From Actinomycetes bacterium (GTDB taxonomy: Bacteria > Actinomycetota > Acidimicrobiia > Acidimicrobiales > RAAP-2): a stretch of 10,218 nucleotides of DNA. This document shows positions 1 through 6,357 of the stretch, in pieces (the stretch's first letter is position 1; each line of letters starts with the position of its first letter). The translations under genes were made by a program, and so were the position numbers. The notes under the pieces are model-generated. The model ran no database searches. It was given only the letters and a program-made list of their open reading frames with translations, and was not told where the DNA came from. The stretch lies in the NCBI GenBank assembly GCA_021849765.1, contig JAJZSM010000039.1, forward strand, positions 1 to 10,218, read 5' to 3'.

Positions 1-2235
1 TGCGCGAAGGTCGTCGGCGAAGTGATGGGCACGTACCACCCCCACGGCGACAGCGCGATCTACGACGCGTTGGTGCGCATGGTCCAGGACTTCTCGATGC
101 GTCACCCGTTGATCAGTGGTCACGGCAACTTCGGTGGGACCGGACCCGACGAGGGTGCCGCCGCGATGCGCTACACGGAGTGCCGACTCGCACCGTTGGC
201 CCTTGAGCTACTCGACTCGATCGACGAGGAGACGGTCGACTTCGAACCCAACTACGACAACACCAACCAACAGCCGACCGTGCTGCCGAGCCGTTTCCCA
301 AACCTGCTCGTGAACGGTTCCCAGGGCATCGCTGTCGGGATGGCGACCAAGATCCCCCCACACAATCTCGGTGAGGTCATCGACGCGACGCTGTACCTGC
401 TCGCCAACCCCGGCGCGACGCCCGATGATCTCATGCGCTTCGTGAAGGGCCCCGACTTTCCCACGGGTGCGCAGATCCTCGGACGACAAGGAATTCTCGA
501 CGCCTATCGCACGGGACGCGGTTCGATCAAGGTGCGCGCCGTGGCCGAGGTGGAGGAGCACCGTGGTGACACGCGTATCGTCGTCACCGAGTTTCCCTAC
601 GAGGTTTCGGTGGAGTCGGTCGAAGAGAAGATCTACGACCTCGTGAAGTCGGGAGACCTCGAAGGTGTGGCCGCGGTGCAGAACGACTCGGCGGGTCGTC
701 AAGCACGTCTCGTGATCCGATTGAAGCGCGACGCCAATGCGAATGTCGTACTCAACAAGCTCTACAAGAACACGACCTTGCAGACCACGTTCGCGGTCAA
801 CATGCTGGCCCTCGTCGACGGGGTGCCTCGTACGCTCAACGTGGCCCAGGCACTGACCCACTACATCGCCCATCAGGTGGAGGTGGTGACCCGACGGACC
901 CAGTTCCGGTTGCGTAAGGCCCAGGCCCGTGCGCACATCATCGAAGGATTACTACGCGCCATCGACATGCTGGACCTCGTCATCGCGACAATCCGTGGGT
1001 CCGACGACCGACCCGCTGCGCGGGTGGCGTTGATGGCCGAGCCCTTCTCCTTCTCCGAGGAGCAGGCGAACCACATCCTGGACATGACCCTCGGACGACT
1101 CACGCGACTTGGTCGCACGGAGCTTGAAGACGAGATGGCGCGACTGCTCGCGACGATCGCGGAGCTCGAGTCGATCCTGGCTAGCGACGTGAAACTGCGA
1201 GCCGTGATCGCTGACGAGATGACGGTGATCAAGAACAAGTACGCCACCGAGCGGCTCACCCAGATCGTCAACGACCCTGGCGAGCTCGGTGTCGAAGACC
1301 TGATCGACGATGAGGACATCGTGATCACGATGACCCGAGCCGGCTACGTGAAGTCGGTGTCCGCCGACGCGTTCCGTACCCAGGGCCGGGGCGGTCGGGG
1401 TGTCCAGGGCGCGAAGCTACGAGACGAGGACTTCGTCGACCAGATCGTGCACACGACCACGCACGCGCACCTGTTGTTGTTCTCGAACCGGGGTCGGGTG
1501 TTCCGTCTCCGTGGTCACGAGATCCCGATGAAGGAGCGCACCGCGAAGGGAACGGCGGTAGTGAACCTGCTCAACCTTCAGCCCAACGAGTCAATCCAGG
1601 CGATTGTCGCGACCAACGACTTCCCCAAGGATGAGTTCCTCGTCTTTGCGACGGCCAATGGAACGGTCAAGAAGACATCGTTCTCCGAGTACGACAAGTC
1701 ACGTCGCGAGGGCTGGATCGCGATCAAGCTGCGCGACGGCGATGAGGTGGTCCGCGTCGTCGCCACCGCCGGCGGCGACGACCTGATGATGGTCACGTTC
1801 CGAGGCATGGCGATACGATTTAACGAGTCGGAGGTCCGCGAGATGGGCCGAGACGCGACGGGTGTGCGAGGTATCCGTCTGAAGGGCGACGACCGAGCGA
1901 TCTCCCTCGACGTCGTTCGCGATGACGCCGACCTCTTCCTCGTGACCGACACCGGCTTCGGCAAGCGTGTCAAGACGGACCGCTTCAACGTCCAGGGCCG
2001 AGGTGGTCAGGGCGTGCGGGCGATCCGATTGACGGCAGCGCGCGGTTTCGTGGTCGCCTCGCTGATGGTCGAGTTGTCCGATGAAGTGCTGCTCGCCTCG
2101 AGTGGTGGGGTGCTTATCCGCACCCCGGTTCGCGAAGTCTCATCACAGGGTCGAGACGCGACGGGCGTGCGGGTCATGAACCTCGACGAGGGGCACACCG
2201 TGGCGACCGCGGCCGTAGTCCCGTCCGAGGAGTAA
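1..2235 (+). CDS. gyrA: DNA gyrase subunit A, 5'-truncated by the window edge
   Basis: This is the breakage-reunion subunit of DNA gyrase, which with GyrB introduces negative supercoils in the cytoplasm. The frame is open from base 1, and its first visible residue corresponds to about residue 66 of E. coli GyrA, so roughly 65 residues are missing; 744 residues are visible. HPHGDSAIYD (bases 37-66) is the quinolone-resistance region. AAMRYTE carries the catalytic tyrosine (codon 172-174), and IPNLLVNGS-like and GIAVGMATKIPPHNL blocks follow. A coiled-coil region precedes a C-terminal beta-pinwheel. The GyrA box QGRGGRG is at 1381-1401, with further QGR-type blade motifs near 1993 and 2149. The box separates gyrase from topoisomerase IV ParC. 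The gene ends with TAA directly against a convergent gene, leaving no room for a dedicated terminator. Identification is very secure; the true start lies outside the window. Confidence 0.97.
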   Translation, partial: CAKVVGEVMGTYHPHGDSAIYDALVRMVQDFSMRHPLISGHGNFGGTGPDEGAAAMRYTECRLAPLALELLDSIDEETVDFEPNYDNTNQQPTVLPSRFPNLLVNGSQGIAVGMATKIPPHNLGEVIDATLYLLANPGATPDDLMRFVKGPDFPTGAQILGRQGILDAYRTGRGSIKVRAVAEVEEHRGDTRIVVTEFPYEVSVESVEEKIYDLVKSGDLEGVAAVQNDSAGRQARLVIRLKRDANANVVLNKLYKNTTLQTTFAVNMLALVDGVPRTLNVAQALTHYIAHQVEVVTRRTQFRLRKAQARAHIIEGLLRAIDMLDLVIATIRGSDDRPAARVALMAEPFSFSEEQANHILDMTLGRLTRLGRTELEDEMARLLATIAELESILASDVKLRAVIADEMTVIKNKYATERLTQIVNDPGELGVEDLIDDEDIVITMTRAGYVKSVSADAFRTQGRGGRGVQGAKLRDEDFVDQIVHTTTHAHLLLFSNRGRVFRLRGHEIPMKERTAKGTAVVNLLNLQPNESIQAIVATNDFPKDEFLVFATANGTVKKTSFSEYDKSRREGWIAIKLRDGDEVVRVVATAGGDDLMMVTFRGMAIRFNESEVREMGRDATGVRGIRLKGDDRAISLDVVRDDADLFLVTDTGFGKRVKTDRFNVQGRGGQGVRAIRLTAARGFVVASLMVELSDEVLLASSGGVLIRTPVREVSSQGRDATGVRVMNLDEGHTVATAAVVPSEE

Positions 2236-2874
2236 TCAGCGCTCGGTCCATGCGCGTACGAGTACGTCCACGATGGCGTCCACACCCTGGGCGCCCGAGA
2301 TGAGGTACGACCGGTCGACGACGAAGGCCGGCACCCCGTTGATACCCATTTCGCGTGCGAGCCGCTCGTCGTCGCGCACCGACTCGGCGTACTCGTCGCT
2401 CGACCAGAGTGACGGAGAACCCGATACGCCCACTTCGGCCGCGAGTCGATCCAGGGTCGGCGAGTCGCTCACGAGGAGCCCATCGCTGAAGTAGGCAGCG
2501 TGGAGCCGGCGGGCCATCTCGGGGCCGAGCCCCTGGGTTGTGGCGAGCGCGATCAGCCGGTGGGCGTCGAAGGTGTTGGTGGAGCGCGCTCGGTCGAGGG
2601 CCCAGGTCAGCCCCATCGAGGCGGCCTGCTGGCTGAGTCGATCGTGGAGTGCGCGCGATCGCTCGAGTGGCATCGAATACTTGGTCGCGAGCAGCTCGTC
2701 GAGTCCGACGAGACTCGGCGTCGCGTGGGGGTCCAACTCGAAGGCGTGCAGGACGACAACCACGTCGTCGCGGTGCTCGAAGCGCTCGAGGGCCAGGTCC
2801 AACTGGCGCGACCCGAGGTAGCAGAATGGGCAGACGACATCGCTCCAGAGATCGATCAGTAACGGTTCAGTCAC
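2236..2874 (-). CDS. DsbA family (FrnE-like) thiol oxidoreductase
   Basis: The protein is about 212 residues and belongs to the thioredoxin-fold DsbA superfamily, FrnE/polyketide-oxidoreductase branch. The N-terminal beta strand leads into the redox motif CPFC (Cys15 and Cys18 within SDVVCPFCYLG). A helical insertion follows, and GVPAFVV near residues 180-186 supplies the cis-proline (Pro182). There is no signal peptide or membrane segment, so a cytoplasmic disulfide-handling or reductase role is likely; the substrate is unknown. The start was placed at GTG 2874, giving MTEPLLIDLWSD, because the family normally begins just before this strand. A second GTG at 2877 is equally possible, and no clear Shine-Dalgarno is visible. 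The frame stays open upstream to 3219, but that extension is low-complexity and runs across the divergent spacer into the next gene, so it is rejected. Its TGA abuts the gyrA TAA with no base between. Confidence 0.88.
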   Translation of the reverse strand: MTEPLLIDLWSDVVCPFCYLGSRQLDLALERFEHRDDVVVVLHAFELDPHATPSLVGLDELLATKYSMPLERSRALHDRLSQQAASMGLTWALDRARSTNTFDAHRLIALATTQGLGPEMARRLHAAYFSDGLLVSDSPTLDRLAAEVGVSGSPSLWSSDEYAESVRDDERLAREMGINGVPAFVVDRSYLISGAQGVDAIVDVLVRAWTER

Positions 2875-3057
2875 CACGTCATCGTGGCACACCGCTGCGA
2901 GTCGGGCACAATGGTGGGGTGGATTCGCACACCCTGACCGTGAGATGGGACGCTCGGCGTCATCGCGCCGCCCGTTCGGTTGCGTCGTCGCCAGTGGGAC
3001 CTGACGCAGTGGTGCCCCGCGATCATCTCGTCGCGCGGTCCCGGTAGGGTCGAAACC
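2875..3057. other. Divergent intergenic region between the DsbA-like and ABC-F genes
   Basis: About 180 bases separate the outward-facing starts, so promoters for both genes should lie here. On the + strand a TAGGGT hexamer at 3045-3050 sits seven bases before the TTG of the ABC-F gene. A CACAAT hexamer near 2907-2912 precedes GTG 2919, which opens a 42-codon + strand frame ending at TAG 3045-3047. That small frame shows no recognisable domain and is not called as a gene. No terminator, repeat or RNA gene was seen. Confidence 0.5.
3045..3050 (+). promoter_or_regulatory. Candidate -10 element of a leaderless ABC-F transcript
   Basis: TAGGGT fits the actinobacterial TANNNT -10 pattern and lies seven bases upstream of TTG 3058. 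That spacing is expected when transcription begins at the start codon. No Shine-Dalgarno lies between hexamer and start, which agrees with a leaderless message. No convincing -35 box is seen, so this is a pattern-based inference. Confidence 0.35.
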
Positions 3058-3936
3058 TTGCTTATTGTTCGAGACCTCTCCATCGAGATCGGCGCGCGCC
3101 GGATCGTCGAACCCGTGTCCTTCACCATCGGTGACGGCGAGAAGGTGGGCGTGGTCGGGCGAAACGGTGTCGGCAAGTCGACGCTGCTCGCAGCGCTGCG
3201 CGGTGAGACCCCCGAGCACCTACGGATTGGTGGCGCAGTCACCCACCAGGGAGCGCTCAGCCACCTACCCCAAGAGCCCATCCCCGGCGGACTCGGTGTC
3301 GAGTCGATCGGGCTCTCCCACGTGCTGTCCGCACGCGGACTCGACCTACTGGACGCCGATATGCAACACGCGCGTCACGAGCTCGCAGCCAACCCAACCG
3401 ACGAGACGATCGAGCGCTTCACCTCGCTCGAGGCCGATTTCGGCGAACGTGGTGGCTACGAGGCCGAGTCCGAGGTGGCGCGGTTGGCGGCGGGACTCGG
3501 GCTCGACGAGTCGCTGCTCCTCGAGGACCTGAGCTCGCTGTCGGGTGGTCAGCGTCGCCGCATCGACTTGATGCGGGTGCTCTACGAGCAGCCCGACATC
3601 ATGGTGCTCGACGAGCCGACGAACCACTTGGACATGGCGGCCAAGCGATGGCTGTTCGACGAGCTCGAGCGCTTCCGCGGGACAGTCGTTGTGATCAGTC
3701 ACGACCTGCCGTTGCTGGACCGAGCGATCAGCCGGGTCCTGGCGCTGCGCGACGGTCAGCTGCGCGAGTACAAGGGTAACTACTCGTCGTACCTCGCTCA
3801 AGACGAGTCTCGTCGGTTGGCCGAGGAGAAGCTGGCGGTGGCCCAGGACGCCGAAATCAGCCGACTGAAGACCCTCGCGGACTCGATGCGTGGCCAGACC
3901 GAGGCGCGCGCTCGAAAGGCCAAGGTCTTGGACTAG
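3058..3936 (+). CDS. ABC-F ATPase, N-terminal half (first nucleotide-binding domain plus part of linker)
   Basis: This 292-residue frame begins at TTG 3058 (MLIVRDLSIEIGARRIVEP), which matches the typical ABC-F N-terminus at the first beta strand. The open frame continues upstream to 2980 but adds unrelated residues. Visible motifs are Walker A GRNGVGKS (residues 34-41), signature LSGGQ (161-165), Walker B MVLDEPTNHLD (182-192) and H-loop histidine 215 in VVISHD. Then come YKGNYSSYL and a charged helical linker, the region that in ABC-F proteins reaches toward the ribosomal P-site tRNA. The frame stops at TAG inside that linker after KAKVLD. As a stand-alone product it would have one NBD and could not form the intramolecular ATP sandwich typical of the family. 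Confidence 0.85.
   Translation: MLIVRDLSIEIGARRIVEPVSFTIGDGEKVGVVGRNGVGKSTLLAALRGETPEHLRIGGAVTHQGALSHLPQEPIPGGLGVESIGLSHVLSARGLDLLDADMQHARHELAANPTDETIERFTSLEADFGERGGYEAESEVARLAAGLGLDESLLLEDLSSLSGGQRRRIDLMRVLYEQPDIMVLDEPTNHLDMAAKRWLFDELERFRGTVVVISHDLPLLDRAISRVLALRDGQLREYKGNYSSYLAQDESRRLAEEKLAVAQDAEISRLKTLADSMRGQTEARARKAKVLD
3934..3936 (+). other. In-frame TAG splitting the ABC-F reading frame
   Basis: The codon falls between KAKVLD and RVGKLEVGR in the linker helix. Single-base ancestors include CAG (Gln), AAG (Lys) and GAG (Glu), all plausible in a charged helix. TAG is used as the apparent natural stop of the gene ending at 7483, so wholesale amber reassignment is unlikely here. Confidence 0.9.
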
Positions 3937-4035
3937 CGCGTCGGCAAGCTCGAGGTTGGTCGGGTCGAGGTCACCAAGAAGGAGCGGACCGTCAAGTTCC
4001 GCCTGCCTGAGCCTCCGCGCAGCGGTGACGTGCCG

Positions 4036-4656
4036 ATGACGGTCGAGCGCATCGCCGTGCGCTACGGCGACCTCGACGTCCTGCGCGACGCCTCGTTTAT
4101 CACCCGCCGCGGCGACCGTATCCTGATCGTGGGCCGAAACGGTGCGGGCAAGTCGTCACTGCTGCGTTGTCTCGCCGGCACGCAGCAGCCCCAGGGTGGC
4201 GAGGTCCGCTTCGGTGCGAACGTGGAGGTCGGCTACTTCGCCCAGGAGCACGAGCAGCTGGACTTCACCAAGACCGTGCTTGCGCATCTCGCTGACGCCA
4301 CGGTCGAGACCGAGGTTCAACGTCGCGCGCTGCTGGGCGCCTTCGGGTTGAAGGGCTCGGCCGCGCACCAGCTACCAGGCACCCTCTCGGGTGGTGAGCG
4401 GGCCAAGCTCGCCATCGCGATCCTGGCGGCGTCACGGGCGAACCTGCTGCTGCTCGACGAGCCGACGAACAACCTCGACCCGGCGAGCGTCGACGCGCTC
4501 GGTGACATGTTGCGTCAGTGGCGCGGCACGATCGTCGCGGTGAGCCACGAGCGCTCCTTCGTGGAGAAGCTCGAGCCGACGCACGCGGTGCTGTTGCCTG
4601 AGGAGTACTTCGACCTCTGGCGAGACGAGTACTTCGATCTCATCGAACGTCGTTGA
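4036..4656 (+). CDS. ABC-F ATPase, C-terminal half (second nucleotide-binding domain)
   Basis: This frame carries the second NBD: MTVERIAVRYGDLDVLRD, Walker A GRNGAGKS, the Q-loop region VGYFAQE, signature LSGGERAK, Walker B LLLLDEPTNNLD and H-loop VAVSHERSF. It ends in EEYFDLWRDEYFDLIERR. It is in the same frame as the N-terminal half, 99 bases after the TAG. If translated on its own, the nearest starts are GTG 4030 or ATG 4036. ATG 4036 was chosen because the domain begins there, but no ribosome binding site precedes either, so independent initiation is doubtful. The C-terminus contains a near-perfect 15-base duplication (4603-4617 and 4627-4641). The TGA lies one base from the stop of the convergent membrane-protein gene. 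Confidence 0.8.
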   Translation: MTVERIAVRYGDLDVLRDASFITRRGDRILIVGRNGAGKSSLLRCLAGTQQPQGGEVRFGANVEVGYFAQEHEQLDFTKTVLAHLADATVETEVQRRALLGAFGLKGSAAHQLPGTLSGGERAKLAIAILAASRANLLLLDEPTNNLDPASVDALGDMLRQWRGTIVAVSHERSFVEKLEPTHAVLLPEEYFDLWRDEYFDLIERR

Positions 4657-4657
4657 G

Positions 4658-5614
4658 TCAGCCGTCCGTGCCCGTCGGCGTCGCGGTCTGGACCGCGAGG
4701 GATTGACCGGTCCACGCGCGGTTCCCGCTGTGGCCGCGGTAGACGAATGTCGGCAAGAGCCATTCCAGGTGATCGGCGAGCGTGTAGACAGACCACGAGA
4801 GCGCGACCGAGGTCGCCGTCGTCGGCTGGGTGGTCGACAGCGCCGCGAGCGCGGCGGTCGGTGAGCGGAGTCGATAGTTGGTCAGCGCCGTGACGACGAA
4901 GGCCGGTCCGGAGGCGGTGACCACGTGGCCGTTGTGGACGGTGACGCGAACGGCGAGCGTCGTCGTTGAGCCGTCCACCACGACCGGGTTCGTCGCCGTC
5001 GTTGATTCGATGGTGACGGTGTAGCCCCAACGCTGGCGGGTAATCGCCGCGGCGAGTTGCGCCGGGCTCGGCCCGCTCGCCGTCCCGGCCTGGAAACGCC
5101 ACTGGGCGAGTCCCGTCGTCGTGTCGTAGACAACGCGAGCTCCCGTCGCGCTCGTCTCGGTGAAGACCGTGCCGTTGTACCCGCCGATCGTGCCGACGAC
5201 GCCAAGGGCCGCGCCGAGTCTCATCGTCGCAGTTAGCCCCGAGGTGGGGACTAGGAGTTGGTACGCGCTCGCGAGCGAATCGCCCGGGCCGAACGTCCCC
5301 GCGACGGGCCGCGCCGTGCTCGCGGCCGTGTTCGCCACCGTGCCCTCGGCCGTCTTGGCCGCGGCGAAGGTGGGCGGATTCGCCGCGAAGGCGAGCAGCG
5401 GCAGTGTCGGGACCGCGTTGAGTGTGGCGACGAGGGCGACGGTCACCACTCCTGATGCGGCGACCGCCGCGGCGACCGCGAGGCGGAAGCGTCCCGGCAA
5501 CGTGGGCCGGCGACCGGCGGCGATGATCCGTGCAGCCAGTGATACGGGGTCGGGGTGGTGGTAGGCCGCGCTGGCCGGGTCCTCGTCTACGAGCGCTTCG
5601 ATCGCGTCACGCAT
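4658..5614 (-). CDS. Single-pass membrane protein, putative anti-sigma-like partner of the upstream ECF sigma factor
   Basis: The protein is 318 residues. A short, partly acidic N-terminus (MRDAIEALVDEDPASAA, then a basic GRRPTLPGRFR stretch) precedes one hydrophobic segment at about residues 45-65. About 250 Ala/Thr/Val-rich residues with beta-like character follow, presumably outside the membrane. Start ATG 5614 was preferred over ATG 5635 because a GGAGGAGGT ribosome binding site sits four bases before it. The gene lies 45 bases downstream of the sigma gene in the same direction, the usual place of a membrane anti-sigma factor. The cytoplasmic part lacks the HxxxCxxC zinc anti-sigma motif, and no Pfam domain is recognised. 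An anti-sigma or sensor role is therefore inferred from position and topology only; a sigma-regulated envelope protein is the alternative. Confidence 0.72.
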   Translation of the reverse strand: MRDAIEALVDEDPASAAYHHPDPVSLAARIIAAGRRPTLPGRFRLAVAAAVAASGVVTVALVATLNAVPTLPLLAFAANPPTFAAAKTAEGTVANTAASTARPVAGTFGPGDSLASAYQLLVPTSGLTATMRLGAALGVVGTIGGYNGTVFTETSATGARVVYDTTTGLAQWRFQAGTASGPSPAQLAAAITRQRWGYTVTIESTTATNPVVVDGSTTTLAVRVTVHNGHVVTASGPAFVVTALTNYRLRSPTAALAALSTTQPTTATSVALSWSVYTLADHLEWLLPTFVYRGHSGNRAWTGQSLAVQTATPTGTDG

Positions 5615-5618
5615 GGCG

Positions 5619-5627
5619 ACCTCCTCC
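5619..5627 (-). promoter_or_regulatory. Strong ribosome binding site setting the start of the membrane-protein gene
   Basis: Read on the minus strand this is GGAGGAGGT, followed by CGCC and ATG at 5614. It lies downstream of ATG 5635, the other in-frame candidate, so it favours the shorter protein. It is the best Shine-Dalgarno match noticed in the window. Confidence 0.75.
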
Positions 5628-5659
5628 ACGTGCATCCTGTCCGGTACGGGCCCGAAGTT

Positions 5660-6130
5660 TCACGACTCGTTCCATTCATCAAAGAGGGTGCGGAATCGGT
5701 GCCGCGCACGCGAGAGTCGCACAGCTGCTGCGTCGGCGCTCACGCCGAGGACTCGGGCGACGTCGGCGACACTGAGGCCGTCCCAGGCGTTCAGGAGTAG
5801 CACCTCGCGCTCGTCGCCACGTAGTGAATCGAGCGCGTGACGCACGCGAGCGTCGGCGACGACGATGTCCTCGGCGGACGACGCATCGTCACGCACCCGT
5901 ACCGCCCCCTCATGGACGACGCGGCGATGTCGCGATCGTTGGGCGTTATGGAGAACGTTGCGCGCAACACCGATGATCCAGGGGAGTTCGGCGTCGCTCG
6001 GCATCGCGTCGAATCGGCGCCACACAATAGTGAAGGTCTCTGCCACCAGGTCATCGAGGTCAGCCTCACTCAAGGGGTAGAGACGCCTACGAAGGTAGTT
6101 GCCGACCGCGGACTCGTAGTCGCGAACCAC
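5660..6130 (-). CDS. ECF-type (sigma-70 family group 4) RNA polymerase sigma factor
   Basis: The 156-residue protein has the two-domain ECF layout. Region 2 spans about residues 3-70, with DLDDLVAETFTIVWRRF and WIIGVARNVLHNAQR, which contact core polymerase and the -10 element. A short acidic linker (residues 79-95) is followed by region 4 at about 98-150. Its helix-turn-helix LSVADVARVLGVSADAAAVRLSRARHRF reads the -35 element. Region 1.1 and region 3 are absent, as expected. Start GTG 6130 is the only standard start in frame before a TGA upstream and gives a short but complete region 2. The ribosome binding site is weak. The membrane protein gene follows after 45 bases, suggesting co-transcription. 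No ECF-type GGAAC promoter was found on this strand upstream, so autoregulation is not shown. Confidence 0.9.
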   Translation of the reverse strand: MVRDYESAVGNYLRRRLYPLSEADLDDLVAETFTIVWRRFDAMPSDAELPWIIGVARNVLHNAQRSRHRRVVHEGAVRVRDDASSAEDIVVADARVRHALDSLRGDEREVLLLNAWDGLSVADVARVLGVSADAAAVRLSRARHRFRTLFDEWNES

Positions 6131-6357
6131 TCGTTCTAGCTCGGTGGTACGCGTGTCTCACCTCGTCTCGTCCCCGTCCGACGTTATCGCCGTGGAACCG
6201 AGGCGACGGGGACACGGGGCCTCGGCCCTTCGACGACGCTCGTCAGTCGACGGCCCCGGACCAACGGATTCGACGGCCACGTGACGCACCTGGTGGCCGT
6301 CGAGATGAGTTCGCGTGGCATCCGGGTGCATCGTCGGGCCCGGGCGTCGTGAACCGA
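6131..6357. other. Intergenic region upstream of the sigma gene
   Basis: This 227-base spacer lies between the end of the exported-protein gene and the start of the sigma gene, both on the minus strand. It should hold the sigma promoter. Apart from the hairpin at 6271-6302 nothing is recognisable. A TAACGT hexamer on the minus strand (near 6182-6187) fits TANNNT but lacks a partner -35. A minus-strand frame from 6379 to 6158 crosses the region but is Arg/Pro-rich without a domain and is not called. Confidence 0.4.
6271..6302 (-). terminator. Perfect 10-bp hairpin, possible terminator of the exported-protein gene
   Basis: CGACGGCCAC at 6271-6280 pairs exactly with GTGGCCGTCG at 6293-6302 around a 12-base loop. 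It lies about 55 bases past the stop codon at 6358 in the direction of transcription and before the sigma gene. No U-tract follows on either strand, so it is not a canonical intrinsic terminator. U-less hairpins are often proposed as terminators in actinobacteria, and a regulatory role for the sigma leader is the alternative. Confidence 0.35.

Larger units (their letters stand above)
3058..4656 (+). pseudogene. ABC-F family ATPase gene interrupted by an in-frame amber codon
   Basis: Read through TAG 3934-3936, the frame encodes about 532 residues, the usual length of a complete two-domain ABC-F protein. Such proteins are soluble, lack transmembrane domains and act on ribosomes (EttA, Uup and antibiotic-resistance relatives). 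Both nucleotide-binding domains keep Walker A, LSGG signature, Walker B and H-loop. The 32 codons between the TAG and the next in-frame start candidates (GTG 4030, ATG 4036) still read as charged linker helix with strong G/C third-position bias, so no frameshift exists. The interruption may be a recent nonsense mutation, a sequencing or assembly error, or readthrough. I cannot tell these apart from the sequence. The two halves are listed separately as the frames that would be translated conventionally. No subfamily is assigned. Confidence 0.75.

Noticed and set aside
208..936. 242-codon minus-strand frame opposite gyrA
   Set aside because: It is antisense to a certain gyrA frame, His/Val/Gly-rich without a recognisable domain, as expected from the complement of GC-rich coding DNA.
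2500..2862. 120-codon plus-strand frame opposite the DsbA-like gene
   Set aside because: It is the antisense shadow of a gene with clear CxxC and cis-Pro motifs, and it has no domain of its own.
2980..3057. Upstream extension of the ABC-F frame from ATG 2980
   Set aside because: The 26 extra residues do not resemble ABC-F N-termini, which begin at the first beta strand, where TTG 3058 falls.
2875..3219. N-terminal extension of the DsbA-like frame up to 3219
   Set aside because: It adds 115 low-complexity residues before the natural start of the fold and overlaps the ABC-F N-terminus on the other strand.
4515..5102. 195-codon minus-strand frame across the ABC-F end and membrane-protein end
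   Set aside because: It overlaps two better-supported genes, is Arg/His/Asp-rich and lacks any motif.
5160..5564. 134-codon plus-strand frame opposite the membrane-protein gene, Ala/Val-rich
   Set aside because: The hydrophobic look comes from the complement of an Ala/Thr-rich coding region. The minus frame has a strong ribosome binding site and operon context.
6194..6198. GGAAC, an ECF -35-like motif near the sigma gene
   Set aside because: It is on the plus strand, facing away from the sigma gene, with no properly spaced -10 and no gene to serve.
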